DNA of 64,000 bases. It comes from Mycolicibacterium alvei. Lineage in GTDB: Bacteria; Actinomycetota; Actinomycetes; Mycobacteriales; Mycobacteriaceae. Under the pieces are notes generated by a model. It did no database searches, was not told the origin of the DNA, and saw only the letters and a list, made by a program, of their open reading frames with translations. The stretch is taken from positions 240,164 through 304,163 of the forward strand of contig NZ_AP022566.1 of NCBI RefSeq assembly GCF_010727325.1. Reading direction: 5' to 3'. A program made the translations under genes and the position numbers. This document shows positions 51,465-61,681 of the stretch, one piece after another; the stretch's first letter is position 1, and the number at the start of each line of letters is the position of its first letter.

Positions 51465-51980
51465 ATGCCATTCACGGAAACGCCTAAGGACGCCGAGGGC
51501 CGCAAGATCGCTAGGCGCCGGATCGTCCTGGTCGATATCGAAAATGTTGTCGGTGGTCTAGCCGCTGTCCGCGATTACGTCTCATGGGCCAAGGCGGTCG
51601 TAGGCGAGTTTGTCCCGGCACAGCCTGGTGACCAGGTTGTGATCGGCGTTGGTCCAGCTGGATTGCTAGACCTCGCCTGCGTATGGAAGAGCGTCAGGTA
51701 CGTCATGTGTCCAGGCCAGAACGGCGCAGATTTGGCTCTGCTTGAAGTGCTTGGTGAAAACATCGCCGACCGCTTCACCGAAGTCGTACTGGTGTCAGGC
51801 GACGGGATTTTCACCCACGCGATTGCTGCACTCGCTTCGCGGGGAGTGAAGACAACGGTGGTTGCACACGCCAGCGGTTTGTCGCGACGGCTGGAGCTCG
51901 CTGCCGCGGAGGTCAGGCTACTTCCCGAGCTGCCGTCGCCGCGATCTGTCGCCGCCGTGTCGAACATGGATGTGGCCTGA
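51465..51980 (+). CDS. NYN (PIN-like) nuclease domain protein
   Basis: 171 residues from ATG 51465; upstream in-frame codons are not needed. The NYN signature is present: IVLVDIENVVGGLAA (Asp and Asn near the N-terminus), GADLALLEVLGENIA and VVLVSGDGIFTHAIA, with acidic metal-binding residues. NYN proteins are single-domain RNases of the PIN-like fold. The stop overlaps the start of the next gene (TGATG at 51978-51982), so it is coupled to a methylase-like protein, an unusual pairing. Likely an effector nuclease controlled by its partner. Confidence 0.85.
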   Translation: MPFTETPKDAEGRKIARRRIVLVDIENVVGGLAAVRDYVSWAKAVVGEFVPAQPGDQVVIGVGPAGLLDLACVWKSVRYVMCPGQNGADLALLEVLGENIADRFTEVVLVSGDGIFTHAIAALASRGVKTTVVAHASGLSRRLELAAAEVRLLPELPSPRSVAAVSNMDVA

Positions 51981-54067
51981 TGGGTGAATCGGCAGGGGTG
52001 CTGCTCACTCCGAGCGAGATCGCAGACCTGGCGGGCGTAACGCGAGGAGCAGTCACCAATTGGAGGAAGCGGCCGAGCGATCCGCCATTTCCAGATCCGG
52101 CACCGGAGTCAGCGACTAAGCCGCTGTACGACCTGGATAAAGTCATCGCTTGGCTTGCTGAAACGAAGCCGGAGATCCAGATTCAACGCGACAGCGGCCT
52201 GGCGGCGCTTTCGCATTCGTTGAACGCGCTGCGGGGACGCGTATCGGGTTCGGTAGCGGGTGAGCTCGCTCTAGCCCTGTGTTGTGCAAAGAAGCTGTCG
52301 CTAGAAGCCGCCGACGCGAATTGGGGGCTGATAGCGGCAGCCAGTCCGTCTCAAACAGCGGATGTACTGCGGCGGACTGCGACCGACGCGCGGTGGGACG
52401 ACATTCTTTCAACCCTCGATGATGTTGAGCGGGAGACAAACGGGCGGCTCGACACGCTCCCGATCGCGGCCGTGGTGAGCGCCGTTGACGGGATCGAACC
52501 TGACCGCTTGGCGATCGCGGCAGACGAGGTGCTCCGACGCGGAAGCGGTGAACGCGGTCGCGCCGCTGGGTACGGAGTCGGCGAACACGGGATTGTGAAC
52601 TCGCGCGTATCAGAACTCCTTTCGAACCTCGCGTCGTCGACCAAGGGCCTCGTCTATGACCCCGCATGCGGGATTGCTGAGGCACTCATTCGGACTCGGA
52701 CGAAACGCGCTGGAGGTGTTCGCTTGGTCGGCCACGACGTCAACGTGCGCGCCATTCGGCTTGCTCGCATGCGCAGCTTCCTGCACGAGCTGGACGCCGA
52801 GTTCGAGTGTGCCGACGTGCTGCTCGAAGACCCTGCCCCAGATCTTCGAGCCGACACCGTCGTCGCTGAACCTCCGTTTGGCATGGACTGGTCGCGCTCC
52901 CAGAACATCGCGGATCCGCGTTGGGCCTTCGGCATACCGCCGGCGAACAACTCCGAGTTGGCCTGGCTTCAGCACGCCATTGCTCACCTGAAGAAGGATG
53001 GGAGTGCATACGTCGTCACATCTATAGCACCGTTGACGGCGCGTGGCAGCAGCGCCGCGATCCGCGCCGAACTGCTCCGATCAGGCTGGATCGAAGCCGT
53101 CATTCTGCTACCGCCAAAGATGCTGCCGCACACTACTATTCCGGTAGCGCTGTGGGTTTTGCGGCAGGCGGAGCATCCGTCCAACACGGTTGACGTCCTA
53201 CTGATCGACGCTTCAGCAGCGGAGAGTCCTGAGACACACGTACTTGCGTGGCTAGACGACTGCCTAAATGGATCGGCGGTCGACGCGCCGCCGTATGCAC
53301 TGGTCACAACGTTGGACTTACTCGCTGATGACGCACAGCTCGATCCTCGGCGCTGGGTACAAACACCTGGCTCAGATCCGAAGGACGTGGCGGCTCGTCT
53401 CTCCGACTCGCAACGTGTTCTCGAGAGCGCACTCGCCGCGTTATTGGATCGCGCGGTAGTGCCGGTACCGCAGGGACCGTCGGCAGCACCGCGGCTCCTG
53501 ACCGTGAAGGAACTAGTGCAACTAGGTGTGGCCTCGATTCAGAACGGACGCATCAAGCGGGACGACCTTGACGAGGCAGATGCCGTTGTGCTGATTACGC
53601 CGAGCGAGGTGCGCGACGGGCTACCGGTGCTCGACGAGTTGCCGACCGATGGACAGCCAAGCCTGGCAGGCGGACGCGACGAACGAACGCGAGCCGGCGA
53701 CGTGCTGGTGACGACCTGGAATGCCGTCCGGGCGGCGGTCGATGAGCAGGGCGGCCGAATCATCGGCAGCGGCGTATATCGGCTGCGGGTCGATGACAAG
53801 CAATGTGAACCGCACTACGTAGCACGGTGCCTGTGCGGCAGCTGGAACGAGCGATTCAAGAAGGGTGCGTCAATTCAACGCGTTGACCTGCGGGACCTTG
53901 AGATTCCGCTGGTCCCGCTACCGGATCAGGAACGCCTAGTCGAAGCTTTACGTGAGATCGAGCAACTTGCTCGACATGCCGCGGAGCTGGCCGAGGCCGC
54001 TGCAGCTTCCGCCACCGCGATCCTCGACGCAGTGCGGTACGACGCGCCGATGGGCGACAACGAGTGA
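51980..54067 (+). CDS. HTH-degenerate N6-methylase-specificity fusion
   Basis: 695 residues. The N-terminal HTH (LTPSEIADLAGVTRGAVTNW) is followed by a helical region, then an HsdM-like methylase domain: motif I VYDPACGIAEAL (normally D-P-x-x-G-x-G) near residue 224, and motif IV AEPPFGMDW at residues 296-304, where N/D-P-P-F is replaced by E-P-P-F. The last ~170 residues resemble an HsdS target-recognition half with a coiled coil. With both key motifs altered it probably binds, rather than methylates, DNA. It is coupled to the NYN nuclease and lies just upstream of hsdM. Confidence 0.75.
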   Translation: MGESAGVLLTPSEIADLAGVTRGAVTNWRKRPSDPPFPDPAPESATKPLYDLDKVIAWLAETKPEIQIQRDSGLAALSHSLNALRGRVSGSVAGELALALCCAKKLSLEAADANWGLIAAASPSQTADVLRRTATDARWDDILSTLDDVERETNGRLDTLPIAAVVSAVDGIEPDRLAIAADEVLRRGSGERGRAAGYGVGEHGIVNSRVSELLSNLASSTKGLVYDPACGIAEALIRTRTKRAGGVRLVGHDVNVRAIRLARMRSFLHELDAEFECADVLLEDPAPDLRADTVVAEPPFGMDWSRSQNIADPRWAFGIPPANNSELAWLQHAIAHLKKDGSAYVVTSIAPLTARGSSAAIRAELLRSGWIEAVILLPPKMLPHTTIPVALWVLRQAEHPSNTVDVLLIDASAAESPETHVLAWLDDCLNGSAVDAPPYALVTTLDLLADDAQLDPRRWVQTPGSDPKDVAARLSDSQRVLESALAALLDRAVVPVPQGPSAAPRLLTVKELVQLGVASIQNGRIKRDDLDEADAVVLITPSEVRDGLPVLDELPTDGQPSLAGGRDERTRAGDVLVTTWNAVRAAVDEQGGRIIGSGVYRLRVDDKQCEPHYVARCLCGSWNERFKKGASIQRVDLRDLEIPLVPLPDQERLVEALREIEQLARHAAELAEAAAASATAILDAVRYDAPMGDNE

Positions 54068-54143
54068 ACCCGCGGTCCGTCAGAACTGGGGTGTCACACT
54101 CGTGCGGCACCCACGATAAGGGCAGTTTCAGAAGGAGAGTCAA

Positions 54144-55880
54144 TTGAGCAAGCTGGGCAACTTCGTGTGGGGCATCGCCGACCAGCTCCGTGGTGTGTAC
54201 AAGCCACACCAATACGGCGGGGTGATCCTGCCCTTCACAATCCTGAGGCGTCTGGACTGCATCCTCGAACCCACTCGTGACGAGGTGCGTGAGTTAGCCG
54301 AGAAATACTCCGGAGGCGCGTTGGATGTGCAGGTGAAGCGGAAAACCGGCCTCGCCTTCTACAACACGAGCCCGTTCGATTTCAAACTCCTCCTGAAGGA
54401 TCCGGAGGGTCTGCGCGCCAACCTGATGGATTACATCACCGGGTTCTCGGCCAACATTGATGTGTTCGAGCGGTTCAAGTTCGAGAACGAACTTGCCACA
54501 CTCGACGAAAAGAATCGGCTGTACCTCGTGACGTCACAGTTCGCGGAGGTGGACCTGCACCCAAACTCTGTGTCCAACGCCGAAATGGGAGATCTGTTCG
54601 AGCATTTGATCTTTAAGTTCGCGGAAGCCTCCAACGAGGAGGCCGGTGAGCACTACACCCCGCGTGACGCGATCCGGTTGATGGTCGATCTGTTGTTTGC
54701 CGAGGACAACGTTGCTCTGCTCGAACCTGGAACCGTGCGGACTATCTACGACCCCACCGCGGGCACCGGCGGCATGCTCTCCGTCGCCGAGGAGCGACTT
54801 CTCGAACGTAACCCCGGTGCGCGGCTGCGGCTGTACGGGCAGGAGATCAACGACCAGTCTTACGCGATCTGCAAGTCCGACATGATCGCGAAAGGCCAGG
54901 ACGTCGGGAACATCAAGCTCGGCGACACACTGGACGACGATCTCTTCTTCGATCGCACCTTCGACTTCTGCATGTCCAATCCGCCGTACGGGGTGGATTG
55001 GAAGGCGTCGCAGGAGTCTGTGAAAAAGGAGGCGTTAGCTCAGAATTCGCGCTTCTCCCACGGTTTACCGTCAATTGGGGACGGACAGATGCTGTTCCTG
55101 TCGCATCTGGCATCGAAGATGCGGCCAGCGCACGACGGAGGTGGCCGCGCCGGCATCGTTCTCAACGGATCGCCCTTGTTCAACGGAGCAGCAGAGTCGG
55201 GTCCCTCCTTGATCAGACAGTGGCTGCTCGAATCCGACCTGGTGGAGGCGATCGTTGCGCTACCGACGAATATGTTCTTCAACACCGGCATCGCCACGTA
55301 TATCTGGATTCTGGACAACGCCAAGCGTCCTGAGCGTGCTGGCAAGATCCAGTTGATCGACGCGACATCGTTCTGGACCAAGATGCGCAAGAGTCTGGGC
55401 TCCAAGAACCGCGAGCTTGATGCCGACGCCCGCGACCGGATTCTGGCGCTCTACGACGCGTTCGACGAGGCCGACCCCGACTATTCGAAGGTATTCACCG
55501 CCAACGATTTCGGGTACTGGGCGGTCACGGTGGAGCGGCCGCTGCTGACCGAGACGGGCAAGGTGTCGACGGACCGGAAGGGCAACCCGAAGCCCGACGC
55601 CAAGCTGCGGGACACGGAGAACATCCCGTTCAACTACGGTGGGAACACGTCGGGCGACGCCGCTCGCGCGGAGACTATCAAGGCGTACTTCGAGATCGAG
55701 GTTCTGCCGCACGTTCCCGACGCCTGGGTCGACGCGGCGAAAACCAAGGTAGGTTACGAGATCCCCTTCACCCGGCACTTCTATAAGTATGTCCCGCCCC
55801 GACTGTTAGCCGAGATCGACGCTGACCTAGACAAACAGGTCGCGAAAATCATGGAGTTGCTTCGGGAGGTGGAGGGATGA
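54144..55880 (+). CDS. hsdM: Type I restriction-modification methylase HsdM
   Basis: 578 residues from TTG 54144, chosen because GAAGGAGAG lies 5-12 nt upstream and the N-terminus (SKLGNFVWGIADQLRGVYKP) is where HsdM usually begins. Motif I YDPTAGTGGML near residue 203 and motif IV SNPPYGVDW near residue 279 are intact. It adds methyl groups to adenine at the sites chosen by HsdS, protecting self DNA. The HsdS gene overlaps its stop by 4 bp. Intergenic gap of 76 bp to the methylase-like gene suggests its own or readthrough expression. Confidence 0.95.
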   Translation: MSKLGNFVWGIADQLRGVYKPHQYGGVILPFTILRRLDCILEPTRDEVRELAEKYSGGALDVQVKRKTGLAFYNTSPFDFKLLLKDPEGLRANLMDYITGFSANIDVFERFKFENELATLDEKNRLYLVTSQFAEVDLHPNSVSNAEMGDLFEHLIFKFAEASNEEAGEHYTPRDAIRLMVDLLFAEDNVALLEPGTVRTIYDPTAGTGGMLSVAEERLLERNPGARLRLYGQEINDQSYAICKSDMIAKGQDVGNIKLGDTLDDDLFFDRTFDFCMSNPPYGVDWKASQESVKKEALAQNSRFSHGLPSIGDGQMLFLSHLASKMRPAHDGGGRAGIVLNGSPLFNGAAESGPSLIRQWLLESDLVEAIVALPTNMFFNTGIATYIWILDNAKRPERAGKIQLIDATSFWTKMRKSLGSKNRELDADARDRILALYDAFDEADPDYSKVFTANDFGYWAVTVERPLLTETGKVSTDRKGNPKPDAKLRDTENIPFNYGGNTSGDAARAETIKAYFEIEVLPHVPDAWVDAAKTKVGYEIPFTRHFYKYVPPRLLAEIDADLDKQVAKIMELLREVEG

Positions 55881-57145
55881 GCCGGTTTGGCTCGGCAATG
55901 GAGCGAATCGATGAGCGCATTCCAGGCATCGATCTCCCCTTGTTGTCAGTATCGCAGACACGAGGCGTCTTGAGGCGTTCCGAACTTACCGACCGTCCAC
56001 AGCGTGCGGATTCGTTGGACGCGTACAAAGTCTGTCGCGCAAACGACATCGTTTTCAACAAAATGAGCATCCGAGCAGGAGCGATGGGCGTGGCCCAGGA
56101 AGATGGGCTCGTCACGTACCACTACGAAGTCATGCGGGCGATCAACGGATCTGACCCGAGATACGTGGTGTACGTGATGAAGTCAGCCTGGTTCACCGAA
56201 GAACTCATAAAGCGGGAGCGGGGGATCGGTGCGGGTGATCAGGCGAATGTTCGAACTACTGAGGTCCCGTTCTCGGTCTTGAAAACGATCGATTGTCACC
56301 TGCCAGAGCCATCTGAACAGTGCGCCATCGCCGACTTCCTGGACCGAGAGACGGCCCAGATTGATGCGCTCATCGATGAGCAGCAGCGGCTCATCGACCT
56401 GCTTCGGGCCAGACGAGTAGCCGTTGTGGATTCGCTCCTAACGGCGGGAGCGAAATCGAGTAAGGCGCAGATTGCGACCGGCAATTCTTGGATCCCATCG
56501 CTGCCCGATGGTTGGCAAGCGATTCGTGCGAAGCACGTTCTCTCATTCGGGCCGTCAAACGGAGTTTCACCAGAGGCAGGCCCCGCGGAGGGCGTGAAGT
56601 CGCTCTCGCTCGGCGCGATCAGAGATGGCCGGGTGAACATCGGTCCGGAAGTGACAAAAGTCGTCGATCGGGCCGGTATCAATGTCGACGACTATCGGCT
56701 CTACCCGAACGACATCCTGCTTGTTCGCGGCAACGGGAATGTTGACCTTGTAGCGAGAGCTGGGCTGGTCGGAGCTGACTTCGCGACGGATGAGTACATC
56801 TATCCAGATTTACTGATCCGCGTTCGGGTGAACTCTTCTATGTTGCCTGAGTTCTTCGTTTGGGCGTGCAATGCGACGGCTACGAGGGCGCAGGTCAGGG
56901 CTCAGGCCCGGACGGCAGTAGGGACGTTCAAGGTCGCTGGCGGGATGGTTCGGTCGTTGGTGCTGCCCCTCCCACCTCTCGACGAACAAGACCGAATCAT
57001 TGATGCCCTCGATGCGCAAACGTCGAAGATCGACATACTGATCGCCGAGTCGGAGCGTTTCGTTGAACTTGCCCGTGAGCGCCGTTCGGCGCTGATCACC
57101 GCGGCGGTGACCGGGCAGATCGAAGTGCGGAACGAGGTGGCGTGA
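55877..57145 (+). CDS. hsdS: Type I specificity subunit HsdS
   Basis: 422 residues. Two target-recognition halves each end in a long helix: first half closing with IADFLDRETAQIDALIDEQQ, second half with IIDALDAQTSKIDILIAESE. The first recognition domain starts abruptly and looks shorter than usual. HsdS sets the bipartite recognition sequence for both methylation and cutting. Starts within the hsdM stop (ATGA) and overlaps hsdR, so all three are coupled. Confidence 0.93.
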   Translation: MSRFGSAMERIDERIPGIDLPLLSVSQTRGVLRRSELTDRPQRADSLDAYKVCRANDIVFNKMSIRAGAMGVAQEDGLVTYHYEVMRAINGSDPRYVVYVMKSAWFTEELIKRERGIGAGDQANVRTTEVPFSVLKTIDCHLPEPSEQCAIADFLDRETAQIDALIDEQQRLIDLLRARRVAVVDSLLTAGAKSSKAQIATGNSWIPSLPDGWQAIRAKHVLSFGPSNGVSPEAGPAEGVKSLSLGAIRDGRVNIGPEVTKVVDRAGINVDDYRLYPNDILLVRGNGNVDLVARAGLVGADFATDEYIYPDLLIRVRVNSSMLPEFFVWACNATATRAQVRAQARTAVGTFKVAGGMVRSLVLPLPPLDEQDRIIDALDAQTSKIDILIAESERFVELARERRSALITAAVTGQIEVRNEVA

Positions 57146-60100
57146 TGGCGCAGCACAACGAGATCGAGTTTGAGAAAGAGCTCGCTGAGTATCTTGGCGC
57201 CCACGGTTGGGAGTACTCGTCGAACGACACTGGGTACGACAAGGAACGCGCTTTGTTCCCCGAGGATGTCCTCGGCTGGTTGGCGGACACCCAGCCCGAC
57301 CAGCTGGAGAAAGTCGTCAAGCCCGGCTCGAAGGATGTTGCCAAGCAGCAGGCGCAGGTGCTCGACCGGATTGTGAAAGTGCTCGACCTGCCGTTGGAGA
57401 ACGGTGGCGGCACCCTCAACCTTTTGCGTAAAGGGTTCTCGCATCTGGCTGCGAAGTTCCAGATGTGCATTTTCAAACCCGAGTCCACGCTGAATGCCAA
57501 GCGCAACGCCGACTACGCAGCGGTGCGGGTGCGGGTGATGCGCCAGGTGCACTTCTCGACCGCCGGCAATCAATCGGTAGATCTGGTGTTCTTCGTCAAC
57601 GGATTGCCTGCGGCCACTGCAGAGCTGAAGACGGATTTCACACAGACGGTCGCCGATGCCATCACCCAGTACCGGACATCGCGACTGCCAAAGGACCCGG
57701 TGTCCGGGAAACTGCAGCCGTTGTTCATGGCTGGCGCGCGGGCCTTGGTGCACTTCGCGGTATCGAACGACGAGGTGTGGATGACCACTCGGTTGGCCGG
57801 TGAGAAAACGCACTTCTTGCCGTTCAACCGCGGATCCGAAACGGGCGGCGCCGGGAATCCCCTGAATCCCAACGGGTCACGCACGTCCTACCTCTGGGAG
57901 CGGGTGCTGCAGCGCGACGCGTGGCTGAACATCTTGGGCCGGCTTATGTACATCAAGCACGAATCCTCGACCGACCCGATCAGCGGGAAGACCAGCAAGT
58001 CGGCAGCGCTGCGGTTTCCCCGCTTCCATCAGTGGGAAGCCGTCACCGAACTCACTGCGGCGGTCACCACCGAGGGCGTTGGCAAGCGCTACTTGATCCA
58101 GCATTCTGCGGGATCCGGAAAGACCGACTCGATCGCATGGACAGCGCACCGGATGGCCCGGTTGCAGGTCGACGATCAGAAGGTCTTCGACTCCGTCATC
58201 GTGGTCACTGATCGCAACGTCCTCGACGCTCAACTGCAGGACGCAATCAAGCAGATCGACAACGACCAGGGCATCGTCGTGGCAATCGACCGTGACGAGG
58301 CAGCGAAGGCTGGCGCCTCGAAGTCAGGGCTTCTGGCAAAGGCGCTCACCGACGGGAAACTGATCATCGTCGTCACCATCCAGACGTTCCCGTTCGCGAT
58401 GCAGGCGATTCGAGAAAACAAGGGGCTCAAGGGGAAGAAGTTCGCCGTCGTCGCGGACGAAGCGCACTCGTCACAGTCTGGTCAGGTCGCCGGCAAATTG
58501 AAGGCGGTGTTGACCGCCGAGGAGCTCAAGGAGGTCGAGGAAGGCAAAGAGATCGACGTCGAGGCCGTCTTGGCCGCCGAAGCCACTGAACGAGCGGCAT
58601 CGGAGAACATCTCCTACTTTGCCTTCACCGCCACCCCAAAAGCCAAGACCCTCGAACTGTTTGGCCGCGAGCCGGCGCCGGGCGAGAACCCGGTGCCGTT
58701 CCACGTCTACACGATGAAACAGGCCATCGAAGAGGGTTACATCCTCGACGTACTGACCGGCTATCACTCGTTCAAGCTCGCCTTCCAGATTGGGCAGAAC
58801 GCGGGTGGCGGTGACGAGGTGGACCAGAACGAAGCCACCAAAGCAGTGATGCGTTGGGTCAAGCTCAACCCGCAGACAATCTCGCAGAAGGCCGCGATAA
58901 CCGTCGAGCACTTCCGCGAGAACGTTGCCGGACTACTTGACGGGCACGCCAAGGCCATGGTCGTCACCGACTCCCGTAAGGCCGCCGTCCGTTACAAGCT
59001 CGCGATCGACGACTACATCGCCAAGAAAGGCTACGGCTACGGCACCCTAGTCGCGTTCTCCGGTGCGGTGCAGGATCCCGAATCTGGCCCGAATGACTTC
59101 ACCGAAGCGACCATGAACCCAGGCGTGCACGATCTGCGCACCGCGTTCCGCGGCGACGACTACAAAATCATGATTGTCGCAAATAAGTTCCAGACCGGGT
59201 TCGATCAGCCGTTGCTCTGCGCGATGTACGTCGACCGGATCTTGTCCGGGGTGACGGCCGTGCAGACTCTGTCTCGACTGAACCGCACCTACCGCACCCC
59301 GTCGGGCATCGTGAAGACCGCGGCCATGACCCAGGTCGTGGACTTCGTCAACGAGCCCGCTGCGATCAAGGAAGCGTTCGAGCCGTACTTCACCGATGCG
59401 TTCCTGGAGACTGCGACCGATCCGAACTTGGTGCACGACCTCGCCGCAAAGCTCGATAGCGCCGCAATCTACACCCAGGCCGAGATCGACCAGTGCGCTG
59501 AAGCTTTCGTGAAGAGCAAGGGCAACAGCGCCCTTGCCGGCGCGGTCGGCCCGGGCCAGAAGCGCTTCGCTGACCGGTATACCGCGGCCTTGATCCACAA
59601 CGGCGGCGAGGGAGACAAGGCCGCGCTCGCCGAGCTGGACATGTTCCGCAAGGACGTCGGGTCTTTCGTCCGCCTCTACGACTTCATGTCGCAGATCATC
59701 GACTACGGCGATCCCGAGTTGGAGAAGAAGCAGATCTACCTGCGACTTCTCGACAGATTCATCCAGTCGGAAAACTACACAGCGCCCATCGATCTGTCTG
59801 ATGTAGTGCTCAAGCACGTCAAGCAGGTTGACCGCGGTCGCATCGACATCGGCCTCGGTGTACGTGTCGGCTTGTCCGGCGTCACTGCGGCCGGATCGGG
59901 TGAGAAGCGGGACCCGAAAATGGTTGCTTTCCAACAGGTTCTCGATCGCCTCAACGACCTCTTCGGGTCCGAGGATTTCACTCAGTCGCAGAAGGTGTCG
60001 TTCCTCGAAGCGCTCCTACGAACGCTGCTCGACGACCATGCGCTGGTGCAGCAGGCCAAGGTCAACTCCGCCAAGCAGTTCGTAGAGTCGCCCGACTTCG

Positions 60101-60300
60101 ATGATGCGGTTACGGGTGCGGTCGCCGACAACCAAGGTGCGCACGAAAAGATGAGTGACTACTTCTTCACCAATGCGCCGGGCAGGTCGCATCTCATGTC
60201 CGATATTGCCAAGTGGTTCTACCAGGTTGTCTCTGCAGAAGATGAGCAGGCCCATACGGCGGCCACCGGGGCTGGGCAGATTGTCGGGGATACGAAGTAG
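57145..60300 (+). CDS. hsdR: Type I restriction endonuclease/translocase HsdR
   Basis: 1051 residues from ATG 57145 (TGATG with hsdS; GTG 57142 is possible). An N-terminal nuclease domain has VDLVFFVNGLPAATAELKTD (D...E-x-K type). The SF2 motor follows: Walker A GSGKTDS near residue 322, DEAH-box VADEAHSSQSGQ near residue 437, motif III YFAFTATPKAKTLELFG, and motif VI region VQTLSRLNRTYR. A helical C-terminus binds the MS core. HsdR pulls in unmethylated DNA and cuts it at a distance. Confidence 0.95.
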   Translation: MAQHNEIEFEKELAEYLGAHGWEYSSNDTGYDKERALFPEDVLGWLADTQPDQLEKVVKPGSKDVAKQQAQVLDRIVKVLDLPLENGGGTLNLLRKGFSHLAAKFQMCIFKPESTLNAKRNADYAAVRVRVMRQVHFSTAGNQSVDLVFFVNGLPAATAELKTDFTQTVADAITQYRTSRLPKDPVSGKLQPLFMAGARALVHFAVSNDEVWMTTRLAGEKTHFLPFNRGSETGGAGNPLNPNGSRTSYLWERVLQRDAWLNILGRLMYIKHESSTDPISGKTSKSAALRFPRFHQWEAVTELTAAVTTEGVGKRYLIQHSAGSGKTDSIAWTAHRMARLQVDDQKVFDSVIVVTDRNVLDAQLQDAIKQIDNDQGIVVAIDRDEAAKAGASKSGLLAKALTDGKLIIVVTIQTFPFAMQAIRENKGLKGKKFAVVADEAHSSQSGQVAGKLKAVLTAEELKEVEEGKEIDVEAVLAAEATERAASENISYFAFTATPKAKTLELFGREPAPGENPVPFHVYTMKQAIEEGYILDVLTGYHSFKLAFQIGQNAGGGDEVDQNEATKAVMRWVKLNPQTISQKAAITVEHFRENVAGLLDGHAKAMVVTDSRKAAVRYKLAIDDYIAKKGYGYGTLVAFSGAVQDPESGPNDFTEATMNPGVHDLRTAFRGDDYKIMIVANKFQTGFDQPLLCAMYVDRILSGVTAVQTLSRLNRTYRTPSGIVKTAAMTQVVDFVNEPAAIKEAFEPYFTDAFLETATDPNLVHDLAAKLDSAAIYTQAEIDQCAEAFVKSKGNSALAGAVGPGQKRFADRYTAALIHNGGEGDKAALAELDMFRKDVGSFVRLYDFMSQIIDYGDPELEKKQIYLRLLDRFIQSENYTAPIDLSDVVLKHVKQVDRGRIDIGLGVRVGLSGVTAAGSGEKRDPKMVAFQQVLDRLNDLFGSEDFTQSQKVSFLEALLRTLLDDHALVQQAKVNSAKQFVESPDFDDAVTGAVADNQGAHEKMSDYFFTNAPGRSHLMSDIAKWFYQVVSAEDEQAHTAATGAGQIVGDTK

Positions 60301-60367
60301 CTTCGGGTGTGTAGCGTCCGCCGCAAGATTGGCGGGCTCATGAGATGGGTGAGGTGAAGCTCTAAAA

Positions 60368-61681
60368 GTGGCTGGCAAGGCGCGGGTCCACGAGTTGGCC
60401 AAGCAGCTCGGCGTCACGAGCAAGGAGGTCCTGGCTCGGCTTAATGAGGAGGGCGAGCGCGTAAAGTCCGCATCCTCGACGGTCGAGGCACCTGTTGCCA
60501 GACGGTTGCGGGAAGCGTATGGAGTCCCGCATCCGGCTCCGAGAGCAGCTGGCGCCAAGGATCAACGACGAGCAGCAAGCACGATCCCCACCCCGCTGGA
60601 TGTGGCCGGCCGCAAGGTCCAGCGACCACGAATAGAGAGCGCCGCCTCCGCCCAGCCAAAAATAGCTGGTGACAAGCGTCAATCCTCGCGGCTCACCTCC
60701 GCCGATGCCCTCGACATCTACAGGAGCTATCGGCTCGCTGCTGCTTCGGAGAATCCGAGCCAGGCCGCCGACGATCTGCTTCGGGAATATGAAGCCAGGT
60801 ACAGGATTTCGAGGTCGGCGCTGCGCCAGTTGGTTGCCAGTGACAAGTTGCGCAGGCTGGCTGCTGGCGAAGCGGGTGGTGCAGCAGCTACGGATGCTGC
60901 TGAGAGAGCCCTTCGGGGTGCCGAACCAGTTGTAGCAGCGGAAGCACGACTGCCGAAGCCACAGCCCACCGTTGCTGCGGAACACAGTTCCGGCAACGCC
61001 GGGGTGAAGTCTCGACCAGCTCCGATCAGGCCCCAGGATGCTCTCGACATCGCCAGGCGGTATCTACTTGCAGAGACATCGGAGAACCCCAGCAAGGCAA
61101 TTGAAGAGCTATTGGGGGAATGGAAGGCCAAGTACGGGCTTTCGGAGGCACGGCTACGACGAATAGTCGCGAGACACAAGGGACGTCTACCGGCTCAACG
61201 GAATCGCGACGACGCCAAATCGAGCGCCCAGAACAAGGCAAAGTTGGAGGGGACGCAGGGCGTTGGAGGTGTGGGCGCTACCAGGTCCTCCCTCAATTGC
61301 GAAGCGGCTGCGATCAATCGCCCCCGTGACCGAGTCCCCGGCTTGCCACGGTTAGCAGTCACGATAGATTTGGAGGCTGTCGCAGACATCGTCGCCGGAA
61401 AGTCGGAGCGGCGAGCCGACCGAGAAGCGTTCCTTACCTGCCTGCAACAGTTCGCCCCGAGCGGGTCGAACGAATATACCTATCTGACATGGCGCTACGC
61501 CGCAATCCGTCCTACGCACAGCGATCCGAGACTTACAACTGCGCATCAGGACCTCATAGCCCTTGCAGTCGTCATCGACCAGGAAAGGCAGCTTTGGTGC
61601 GCGACCACGGCTCGATTCTCACGAAACCAGATCTTGCGGAACACGGATTGGAGAGAGAGTTCCGCAGGGTCGTCGGCATAA
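60368..61681 (+). CDS. IF2_N-domain protein with two tandem repeats
   Basis: 437 residues from GTG 60368, GAGGTGA about 10 nt upstream. The N-terminal ~48 residues match the IF2 N-terminal domain ([20 protein letters not shown], then [12 protein letters not shown]). Two ~55-residue repeats follow: [20 protein letters not shown]... and [20 protein letters not shown]..., each ending in an HTH-like segment ([37 protein letters not shown]). The last ~120 residues are unrecognised. The end overlaps the next frame by 85 bp, so a frameshift joining the two is possible. IF2_N here may bind nucleic acid or the ribosome. Cargo gene beside hsdR; function unknown. Confidence 0.65.
   Translation: MAGKARVHELAKQLGVTSKEVLARLNEEGERVKSASSTVEAPVARRLREAYGVPHPAPRAAGAKDQRRAASTIPTPLDVAGRKVQRPRIESAASAQPKIAGDKRQSSRLTSADALDIYRSYRLAAASENPSQAADDLLREYEARYRISRSALRQLVASDKLRRLAAGEAGGAAATDAAERALRGAEPVVAAEARLPKPQPTVAAEHSSGNAGVKSRPAPIRPQDALDIARRYLLAETSENPSKAIEELLGEWKAKYGLSEARLRRIVARHKGRLPAQRNRDDAKSSAQNKAKLEGTQGVGGVGATRSSLNCEAAAINRPRDRVPGLPRLAVTIDLEAVADIVAGKSERRADREAFLTCLQQFAPSGSNEYTYLTWRYAAIRPTHSDPRLTTAHQDLIALAVVIDQERQLWCATTARFSRNQILRNTDWRESSAGSSA

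Noticed and set aside
60318..60335. Hairpin CCGCC-N8-GGCGG after hsdR as a terminator.
   Set aside because: Five-bp stem with a loose loop and no T-run; too weak to call.
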